Shown piece after piece: positions 8,881 to 14,586 of a DNA stretch of 14,586 nucleotides (its first letter is position 1; each line of letters starts with the position of its first letter). Source of the DNA: Trachelipus rathkii. Its lineage: Eukaryota > Arthropoda > Malacostraca > Isopoda > Trachelipodidae. The notes under the pieces were generated by a model. That model saw nothing but the letters and a program-made list of their open reading frames with translations. It had not been told where the DNA came from and did no database searches. The position numbers and the translations under genes were made by a program. Location: NCBI GenBank assembly GCA_015478945.1, contig JABUQX010002210.1, positions 7,501 through 22,086 on the forward strand, read 5' to 3'.

Positions 8881-9094
8881 AATATATAATATATATATTA
8901 TATATAATATATATCTATATTAATAATATATTATATATATATATCTATAATATCAACTCCCCAGAGGCCTACGGGCACGGAGCCACTGCCGGTCGCCTGC
9001 CACTGGAATCGTACCGCTATATATATATATTATATATATATATTATATATATATAAATATATATATATATATAATATAATAGTTATAGATATAA
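8881..9094. repeat. (AT)n microsatellite with a GC-rich island
   Basis: Two AT tracts (8881-8953 and 9019-9094) enclose about 65 bases of GC-rich DNA at 8954-9018. The open frame of 60 aa that spans it is mostly Tyr-Ile and not a gene. The tract marks the right-hand limit of the retrotransposon. Confidence 0.9.
8954..9018. other. GC-rich island inside the AT tract
   Basis: About 65 bases with high GC, unlike anything adjacent. On the minus strand GGTACGATTCC differs by one base from the RNA polymerase III B-box (GGTTCGANTCC), hinting at a tRNA or SINE scrap. No A-box, acceptor stem or T-arm pairing is present, so no tRNA is called. Origin unknown. Confidence 0.35.
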
Positions 9095-9408
9095 TAGCGA
9101 GTTAACCAAAAAGAATTTGACATTTTAAATTATTTATTAGCCGACTTAGTTTCGGGTAAGAATCCTTTCTTCCCATTTCAAGACGTTTAAATATAATATA
9201 AATTTTAAATAAAAAATATTTATAAAATTAATTTAAAAGTAAAAATAATATAAAGTTGAAAGAAAAATAAACCATATAGATAAATTAAGGATTACAATAT
9301 TATGTGGTTAGGAGTTCATTGATTTTAAACAAAACTCTCACTTCAGCATTAAAGACTGTTAAAACTTATATTTAAGGTCGGTTTGAGATGCCAACTATAC
9401 AAAGGATT
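9095..9408. other. AT-rich DNA, nothing recognised
   Basis: No open frame, RNA gene or repeat boundary seen. Short A/T-rich words recur (for example AAATATAATATAAATTTTAAAT near 9188), but no array or inverted repeat was found. Confidence 0.4.
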
Positions 9409-9650
9409 CTAACAACTGAAGATCGGGTTCCTCAGTTTGGGGACAAATATTCCAAAAACATCCTTGTATATGTCGTTTTCCTGAAGAGAAATTGTATGAG
9501 CATTTATACCCTGAAATTTGGGCGTAATGCCTAATTGGTCTAGAGTTCTAACAGATTGATATACCTTTATGCTTCCACCCAGCAATACGCTATTGGAAAG
9601 GCTTTGCAATTCGTGCTCTTCTGCTAATGTACACCAGCAGCGGTGGCATC
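9409..9650 (-). pseudogene. Unidentified open frame, possible decayed gene or terminal exon
   Basis: The minus-strand frame is open from about 9650 down to a stop at 9409 and reads with normal amino-acid composition: LAEEHELQSLSNSV, GGSIKVYQSVRTLDQLGI, NDIYKDVFGIFVPKLRNP. There is no ATG in the open part. A possible splice acceptor (TACATTAG) lies just before it, so it could be a last exon. Further upstream on the same strand, in other frames, pieces such as ERECVVVTTRNLYLTLTFEKF (about 9950-10020) look protein-like too, which suggests a longer gene broken by frameshifts. I do not recognise the family. Confidence 0.25.
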
Positions 9651-10244
9651 ACAGTCACGCACTTGTATTTGTAAATAACTGATGAGCATACTGCTTTCCT
9701 TTATAGTAGTAATAATCTTTAATTTAAAATATTTCCCAGAACTTCTTTTTCCACTCCGAAGAAATATCCTAAATTATCGCAAGAATTCTAACTGTTGTAA
9801 ACATTGTTTTTCACAAACCACATCAAATTTACAATACGTTCGGAATTCTTGCTGATCTGATTTTCCCAGAAAGCAAACCCTTCGACTATACAAACTATCT
9901 AGGATGCTATTAATTTAGCCCTGAGATTCTGTTTTTAAACTTTTGCTGATAAGAATTTTTCAAAAAGTAAGAGTCAAATATAAATTCCTGGTAGTCACAA
10001 CCACACATTCCCTCTCGATACGTATTATTTTAGAAATAATGTTTTCAGGAAATCAAGTTCTTTCTGTAAAATTAACATACGATTGCAAAAAATGTCCTCT
10101 ATATCCGCCTTGTCAAAAAGTCTCTGAATTAACAAGTTTGATTTTAAATAAGAGATTAATGAAAGAATAAAATTTTGTCATCAATCCAGTAAAAGTATAT
10201 AGGCGAGATGGTGATTGATTGGATTTGAAAGTTGTTACAAAGCG
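9651..10244. other. Unassigned DNA with weak traces of minus-strand coding
   Basis: A 75-aa plus-strand frame at 9943-10170 has no recognised domain. Minus-strand pieces such as FAFWENQISKNSERIV (about 9840-9890) have protein-like composition but are split by stops. These might extend the unidentified minus-strand frame ending at 9409. Nothing else is visible. Confidence 0.3.
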
Positions 10245-10610
10245 TTTATGGAGGGTATAAGTCCCGAGGATTGGAGTGACAGCAAATAATTAGTACCCTT
10301 TATACAAGGGTTTAGGTGGGATAACGACGTATGTAGGTATTTAATATGACGGTAATTAGTTTGTTAAAGTGTTATAGGGAGAGGTTATGCTAGGTTGGTT
10401 GGTCGAAGATCTTTGCGTCAAGTGACTGTGAAAAGGACCCTGAATTGGGTGAAGAAACAAGGGTGCGATTTTAGTAATGGCTAGAGGATTGTGGATTCCA
10501 ATCTTACCATTGAAAACAAATGATTTCGGGAAAGAGGGAGGAGAATAATAAATTGTTTAGGTTTTATGGGTTTGCAACGGGCGTATGATAGGATTAATAG
10601 AGAAGCTATC
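10245..10610 (+). pseudogene. LINE reverse transcriptase fragment (RTE/Jockey-like)
   Basis: Read across shifting frames, the plus strand gives MEGISPEDWSDSK at 10248, then VPLYKG-like sequence near 10295. Degenerate EEQGGFRKGRGC-type sequence appears near 10450-10480, where a single indel and substitutions separate it from the family motif. FMGLQRAYDRINREAI at 10563-10610 is the clearest part: it corresponds to the first catalytic Asp motif of non-LTR RTs (F-x-D-L-x-KAYDR-VNRE in relatives), with the catalytic Asp replaced by Gly. These motifs keep the order and approximate spacing of an endonuclease-type LINE RT. The fragment is truncated at both ends and stops abruptly at about 10610. Confidence 0.7.
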
Positions 10611-10611
10611 A

Positions 10612-11720
10612 ATAGATGTAAATATTTTTAGACTTGTATCATGTCCCCTCTGAGAGAATTCCTTTTCTAAGAAAAACAGTTCCTAAACTCTTCGGCCTCT
10701 CTCAAGCTCATTACCTTAAACCCAGCAATCATCGCCTTGTTTCCTACGTTTCACTCTCTCTAGCATATCTAAGTCTTTCTTAAATAAAGGCCCCCAAACT
10801 TGTGCACAAACTCTATTATTCTGGCCTAACATAGCTATTATACAGTTAACTTATTACTTCCTTGCTCTTGTAAACAACACTGCAATATATTATGCCCAGC
10901 ATCTTATTAGCTTTATTCCTAGCTTCCAAACACTGATAGACTTTCAAATTTACCACTAATAATCACACCCTAATCTTTTCTTGGTTCCCACAGACTCAAG
11001 CCAATCCCATTCATTTATAGTTTAAACTTTTGAGTAACCTAGGTGAAAGAATCTTACATTTACTATTAAATTCATTTTGCCATATCTGCCCACTCCAAGG
11101 AGTTTATCAAGATCTTTTTGAATCTTTATACATCCTTCACTATTCCTAACTGTGGTGGCCACTTTGTATCATCTGCAAACTTAGAAAAATTGCATTAGTC
11201 TGCTGCGATCTAAATCATTTACGTTATGTAGGACAATAGTTGGCCCCAGAACTGAACCCTGTGGACACCACTCTTCACTTATTTCCATAGATGAAGTTTA
11301 TTGCGATATTGATAGGTCTCGCTAAACGTACTCGTTTTTTCTCTAACTCACTTCTTTAATCTCCGACTACATGACCCTTATCTTCCACCTATACCACATT
11401 GCAATAACTTCTTCATCAGCCTTATGTGGGGTACCTTATCAAAAGCTTTGCTAAAGTCTAAATATACAATATCAACTGGATCTCCTCGGACAATGCAGTC
11501 AGTAATGTATTCCATAAATTCTAAAAGGTTTGTCTGACATGACCTACTGGTACCCTTTCTGAAAACCATGCTGGGAGTCATACAATACCTTGTTATCTTC
11601 TAAATATTTCTCTACTGTATGTGACCTTTTGGTAACCTGTTTACCACCAGATGATGTTAAGCTAACTTGGCCTATAATTTTCCAAATCTTCCTTACTACC
11701 TTTCTTATAAATAGGCATAG
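10612..11720 (-). pseudogene. CR1-like LINE reverse transcriptase fragment
   Basis: On the minus strand, starting near 11720, the order of motifs is: PIYKKGSKEDLENYRP; then YDSQHGF and, within an ATG-led open frame at 11581-11378, NLLEFMEYITDC and PVDIVYLDFSKAFDKVPH (first catalytic Asp motif). Next come GVPQGSVLGP (coded at about 11241-11269, one base lost just beside it), FADDTK (11161-11182, catalytic Asp pair), VWGPLFKKDLDMLERVKRR in the thumb, and RGDM near 10645. This is the standard layout of CR1/Jockey-group RTs. Frameshifts and stops occur throughout. The 5' part (endonuclease) and the 3' end with its tail are absent. Confidence 0.88.
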
Positions 11721-11727
11721 GGATTTT

Positions 11728-11752
11728 CCGGAACCAGAATTTTTGGTTCCGG
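11728..11752. repeat. 9-bp hairpin between LINE and foldback element
   Basis: CCGGAACCA at 11728-11736 pairs exactly with TGGTTCCGG at 11744-11752 with a 7-base loop. GGAACCGGAAC follows at 11755-11765. GGAACC-type repeats are known from subterminal regions of some DNA transposons; here only a scrap of about 70 bp between the two larger elements is left. Confidence 0.5.
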
Positions 11753-11792
11753 CTGGAACCGGAACTTTTCGACTTCAGCTACCCCTTACATA

Positions 11793-12113
11793 AGCTGTGT
11801 TTCCAGAAGCCCGACTGCAGCCCTGGCGGGCACACATGCATCGTTTCCAGAGCCCATTTGCGCACTTCTACGTCACTTAAACGTCACAGTCAGGCCCACG
11901 TTGCTAAATCCTCGATTTCAAGAATTAAAAAAACGGGCGGGCTGCGCAGAAGAATACTTTGTTCACAAACAAATCTTTTTACAAAACATGTGTCGGAACA
12001 TTGTTTTGTCAAATTTCAATATTTTAAGTACTTTTATAATTAAGGATCTAATATATCGATAATACATTTTCATAAAAATAGATTACAATATAAGTATAAA
12101 GAGTATTGCTTAC
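11793..12113 (+). repeat. Left arm of foldback element
   Basis: This arm runs parallel to the reverse complement of 12875-13196 over its whole length. Shared blocks include CAGAAGCCCGACTGCAGCCC, GCGCACTTCTACGTCAC, CCTCGATTTCA, AACGGGCGGGCTGCGC, AAATCTTTTTACAAAACAT and TTAAGGAT. Differences are scattered base changes and small gaps, as expected of an old pair. The outer 210 bp is GC-rich and better conserved than the inner AT-rich 110 bp. A 61-aa frame at 11858-12043 is a chance frame in the arm. Confidence 0.8.
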
Positions 12114-12130
12114 AATTGCCAGCTGATCCA

Positions 12131-12180
12131 ACGGGCGCGCTCGGCCGTTTCCGGGTACTAAAATTTCCTGTTCTCTGATT
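12131..12180 (+). repeat. Inner inverted repeat, left copy
   Basis: Fifty bases, starting ACGGGCGCGCTCGGCCGTTT, match the reverse complement of 12413-12462 at 46 of 50 positions by hand count with no gaps. This second inverted pair lies wholly inside the spacer of the larger foldback element and is unrelated in sequence to its arms. Confidence 0.8.
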
Positions 12181-12330
12181 TTCTACTTAAAACTTGTCTG
12201 ATTAACAAGTGGAGTCTCTCTAGAAGTATCTGTCATCTTGTCATATCCATACTGTGAGCTCTTTGTTCTGCAAGCCAAAATTTGGATAAGCGGATCTATA
12301 AATTTATTAAGTAAAAAAGGAATTTAGTAT
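12181..12330. other. Loop of the inner inverted repeat, no gene
   Basis: AT-rich filler between the inner repeat and the third terminus copy. No open frame of note, RNA gene or repeat recognised. Confidence 0.4.
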
Positions 12331-12462
12331 AGCTGCGTTTCCAGAAGCCCGAGTGCAGGCCGTGTGCAAAATCGACCGGAAACGCTTCAAATTGAAAAAA
12401 ATTACATTAACCAATCAGAGAACAGGAAATTTGAGTACCTGGAAACGGCAGAGCGAGCCCGT
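12331..12462 (+). mobile_element. Third copy of the foldback terminus, joined to the inner repeat
   Basis: AGCTGCGTTTCCAGAAGCCC at 12331 repeats the first 20 bases of the outer element (one difference from the left terminus) in the same orientation. After CGAGTGCAGG it diverges into family-related but different sequence and runs into the right copy of the inner inverted repeat (12413-12462). This looks like the 5' end of a related subfamily member inserted into, or recombined with, the outer element. Its own other end was not found. Confidence 0.65.
12413..12462 (-). repeat. Inner inverted repeat, right copy
   Basis: Reverse complement of 12131-12180 with four mismatches. It contains CCAATCAGAGAACAGGAAAT just at its start. 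It ends at GAGCCCGT, with no obvious duplication beside it. Confidence 0.8.
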
Positions 12463-12475
12463 CGAATACTCTTAT

Positions 12476-12570
12476 CATGGGCGTATATAGGGGGGCAGGG
12501 GGCACTTGTCCCCCACCCTAAATCTTGGCGAAATAAAAAACTGAACCTTATTTTGCCAGACAACGTTTTT
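12476..12570 (+). mobile_element. hAT-like transposon end fragment
   Basis: TGGGCGTATATAGGGGGGCA leading through GGGGGCACTTGTCCCCCACC resembles the G-run/C-run terminal region of many hAT non-autonomous elements, which typically open CAGTGGCGTA. The exact CAG terminus is lost here. No transposase is present. The family name is inferred from the pattern only. Confidence 0.4.
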
Positions 12571-12649
12571 AAGGGTTTATAAGTGGAAAAACTAGAAAAA
12601 AGATACCATCAATCGATAGATATGAAGTATAATTATTAATTACAAACGT

Positions 12650-12832
12650 ATTATATATTATATATATTATATATAATTAATTATATATATATATATATAT
12701 ACATTACTACGTATATTATATATATATATATATTATATTATATATACTATACTATAGATATATATATATATATTATATATATTATATATAATATACTATA
12801 TCTATATATATTATATATATATATATATATAT
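12650..12832. repeat. (AT)n microsatellite tract inside the foldback spacer
   Basis: Alternating AT tract with short slips (ACATTACTACG near 12700). It separates two related hAT-like pieces, one on each side. Confidence 0.95.
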
Positions 12833-12842
12833 ATCACTCAAA

Positions 12843-12874
12843 CCTTTTGCCACCCCCTAAATGAAATTTTGCCT
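12843..12874 (+). repeat. Second hAT-like piece, direct repeat of 12505-12535
   Basis: CTTTTGCCACCCCCTAAAT resembles CTTGTCCCCCACCCTAAAT upstream, in the same orientation. The pair therefore lies as a direct, imperfect repeat on the two sides of the AT tract, suggesting duplication or expansion within one element. Short and diverged. Confidence 0.35.
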
Positions 12875-13196
12875 ATATAATACTTTATAATGTTATGTAC
12901 ATATTTTATGAAATGATACGATATATTGGTATCCTTAATATAAAGTAACTCAGAGTTTTAAAAATTTTGGCAAGCCATTTCCGACCCTATGTTTTGTAAA
13001 AAGATTTGTTTTTGAAACAAGTATTCTTCCGCGCAGCCCGCCCGTTTATTTAATTCTGAAATCGAGGATTTAAACAGATGCGAGCGCTTGACCTGTGACG
13101 CTTTATGTGACGTAGAAGTGCGCAAACGGGCTCTGGAAACGTTGCATGTGCGCCTGTGTGCCCGCCGGGCTGCAGTCGGGCTTCTAGAACGCCACT
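12875..13196 (-). repeat. Right arm of foldback element
   Basis: Reverse complement partner of 11793-12113. The outermost bases are less well kept (AGTGGCGTTCTAG against AGCTGTGTTTCCAG). Within the arm, TGACGTAGAAGTGCGCAAAC and GGGCTGCAGTCGGGCTTCT are close to perfect partners of the left arm. It holds no reading frame. Confidence 0.8.
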
Positions 13197-13670
13197 TAAT
13201 ATAACGTTCTACGGGATTTTCAAAGCTTTTAAAACGCTTTTTTCAGAAGCAGTGGTAACGTGTTTGAGGATATGAGATGACGTTTAACTCCAAACATGGA
13301 GCAACTTATTTTCCTACCCCACAACAATTTCAAATTTCAAATAAATTCATTTTAAGTTAAGAAAATTATGAATCTTGTTTTGAAAATTTAAAAATTTTTG
13401 CTTAAACAGTTTAGTAAATATTTTGTTTTGAAGTAAAACAAAAACTTTAAAGTTCATTTTTTATAAATAATATAATAATAATATTATATTAATAATAATA
13501 ATAATAATAAATCAATATAATTATAATATAATTAATAATAATACCCTTGTACAAATTTTATTATTCCCAGGGTCTGATTCTAGAGCAGGATTGCACAAAA
13601 GATTAAAATATTTAAATCAACTGATTTTTTACGTTTTTTTTTTTTTTTCTTCTTTTTCAGAAACATTTTT

Positions 13671-13715
<45 letters not shown>

Positions 13716-13912
13716 TTAGACACTTTTTGTATAATTAATAATTATTCCTAGCTATTACCTAATTAAAGATAAGTATATTTCATCTATATAGTAAGTAAAT
13801 TCATCAATGTTGTTCCAAGTCATTTTTAATAAACCGAAATAATTCTTAAATTATTAGAGTAATCAGATATTATACAGTATATAAAAAAAGTTTTAAAAAC
13901 TATAATAAATTA
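13197..13912. other. AT-rich DNA with low-complexity tracts, no gene
   Basis: ATT/TAATAA-type repeats occupy about 13466-13545. The short palindrome AAATCAACTGATTT at about 13613-13627 recalls subterminal motifs of some hAT elements but stands alone. A pure T run of 41 bases lies at 13673-13713 with a pyrimidine-rich lead. That could be the complement of a poly(A) tail of a minus-strand retroposed sequence, but no element body was found on its left. The rest is featureless. Confidence 0.5.
13673..13713. repeat. Poly-T run, 41 bases
   Basis: Uninterrupted T run, with further T-rich sequence from about 13633. It may be the poly(A) tail of a minus-strand retrotransposed copy, or simple slippage. 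No recognisable retroelement 3' end is attached. Confidence 0.9.
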
Positions 13913-13914
13913 GT

Positions 13915-14117
13915 GTATATGAATAATGATATATAGTATATTATAATATAATATATATATCATTATATATAATATATATATATTATACTATATATAATAT
14001 ATATACTATATATATAATATATATATATATATAATATATAACTATATATATATATAATACTAATATATATAATAATTATAATATATATATATATGGATTA
14101 TTATTATTATGCCCGTG

Positions 14118-14148
<31 letters not shown>

Positions 14149-14258
14149 TATTATGGATATATATAGTATAATATATAGTTATATATATATTGTGTGTGGT
14201 ATTATATATGATTCCCTTTTCATCCATTATATATATATATACTATATATAATACTATA
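13915..14258. repeat. (AT)n microsatellite tract
   Basis: Long alternating AT tract broken by short unique islands, such as ATTATTATTATGCCCGTGAT near 14100 and TTGTGTGTGG near 14190. The 79-aa minus-strand frame here is Tyr-Ile dinucleotide translation and not a gene. Confidence 0.95.
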
Positions 14259-14262
14259 TTTA

Positions 14263-14509
14263 GGTAAAGCTGTAGACAGCGACCACACATTTTTGACAAA
14301 AACTTTCTAAATTCAAAAAAAGTTCTAAGTTCAGAAAAGTTAAGTTAAGTTAATTTTTTTAAGAAAATTCTTTAGTCGCAAGCTTCTGGAATTATGCCGG
14401 AAGCTTCCACTAAACAATTTTATTTAAAAACCTAACTTAACTTAACTTGTCTGACTATAGAAAATTCGGTCTCAAAATTTGATTGGTCGCTGTCTACCGA
14501 GTGATTACC
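14263..14509. mobile_element. MITE-like near-palindromic element flanked by TA
   Basis: The ends read TA then GGTAA at 14261-14267 and TTACC then TA at 14505-14511. GTAGACAGCGACCA at 14272-14285 pairs exactly with 14484-14497. AAGTTAAGTTAAGTTA at 14337-14352 pairs exactly with 14433-14448. The centre is AAGCTTCTGG (14380-14389) against CCGGAAGCTT (14397-14406), one mismatch, with a 7-base loop. So the whole 247 bp folds on itself. No coding sequence. The TA flanks fit Tc1/mariner-type insertion into an AT tract, but in such DNA TA is expected by chance. Confidence 0.75.
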
Positions 14510-14511
14510 TA

Positions 14512-14586
14512 TATAGTATATAATATACACTATTATACTATATATATATATTATATATACTTATATATATATATATATTATATATA
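14512..14586. repeat. (AT)n tract, runs off the window
   Basis: Continuation of the microsatellite after the MITE-like element. The two sides probably formed one tract before insertion. Confidence 0.9.

Larger units (their letters stand above)
11793..13196. mobile_element. Foldback DNA transposon, non-autonomous, with nested insertions
   Basis: The left end (AGCTGTGTTTCCAGAAGCCC at 11793) and the right end, read on the other strand (AGTGGCGTTCTAGAAGCCC, ending at 13196), open two long arms in inverted orientation. TA lies on each outer side (11791-11792 and 13197-13198), but in AT-rich DNA this is weak evidence of a target duplication. No transposase frame is present in the spacer. Superfamily is unassigned; Tc1/mariner-like, hAT-like or Kolobok-like origins were considered and none is supported. 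Confidence 0.75.

Noticed and set aside
8954..9018. tRNA or SINE on the minus strand, from a near B-box
   Set aside because: Only one box is present; there is no A-box, no T-arm pairing and no acceptor stem, and the flanks are pure AT repeat.
9943..10170. Plus-strand frame of 75 codons with a Cys-containing stretch (CKKCPLYPPC)
   Set aside because: The Cys pattern suggested a zinc ribbon, but there is only one pair cluster, no second half, and the upstream context is poor. It is kept only as unassigned DNA.
11590..11793. Plus-strand frame of 67 codons between the CR1-like piece and the foldback element
   Set aside because: It is antisense to the start of the CR1-like RT (PIYKKGSKEDLENYRP on the minus strand) and runs into hairpin DNA.
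12364..12582. Frame of 72 codons in the foldback spacer
   Set aside because: It crosses an inverted-repeat arm and the hAT-like end, both noncoding, and has no transposase motif.

Overview
This is eukaryotic, probably invertebrate and most likely arthropod, nuclear DNA from a repeat-rich region. It is AT-rich and broken up by long (AT)n microsatellite tracts. Most of the rest is decayed transposable elements on both strands. No intact protein-coding gene, rRNA or convincing tRNA is visible. Open frames are short and change frame often. The arthropod assignment is an inference from the mix of a Ty3/gypsy element with an initiator-Met primer site, CR1-like and RTE/Jockey-like LINE pieces, foldback DNA elements and TA-rich microsatellites. 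No species can be named.

Layout. 1-1078: AT-rich DNA with two perfect short hairpins near the left edge and A-rich tracts. 1079-1364: (AT)n tract. 1380-1600: a patch rich in the palindrome AAGTACTT. 1600-3100: apparently non-repetitive DNA in which two weakly supported exon-like pieces (2384-2401 and 2831-2864) may be the start of a host gene. 3115-3376 and 3523-3558: more (AT)n. About 3580-4123: probable 5' LTR. 4124-8876: a decayed Ty3/gypsy retrotransposon with primer binding site, gag (capsid, then two damaged zinc knuckles), protease (well preserved), reverse transcriptase and RNase H. It is cut off at an (AT)n tract before any recognisable integrase core or 3' LTR.

8881-9094: (AT)n tract holding a 65-bp GC-rich island. 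9095-10240: mostly unassigned, with one open minus-strand frame at 9409-9650. 10245-10610: plus-strand fragment of a LINE reverse transcriptase. This abuts 10612-11720, a minus-strand fragment of a different, CR1-like LINE reverse transcriptase. 11793-13196: a composite foldback DNA element with arms of about 320 bp. Its spacer contains a second inverted repeat, a third copy of the element terminus, hAT-like pieces and another (AT)n tract. 13197-13912: AT-rich DNA with an ATT-type repeat and a 41-base poly-T run. 13915-14586: an (AT)n tract interrupted by a compact 247-bp near-palindromic MITE-like element (14263-14509) flanked by TA.

The coding remnants do not form a working system. They are the layered debris of class I and class II elements. 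The best candidates for a closer look are the nested foldback structure, the TA-flanked palindromic element, the convergent LINE-LINE junction and the candidate host exons.
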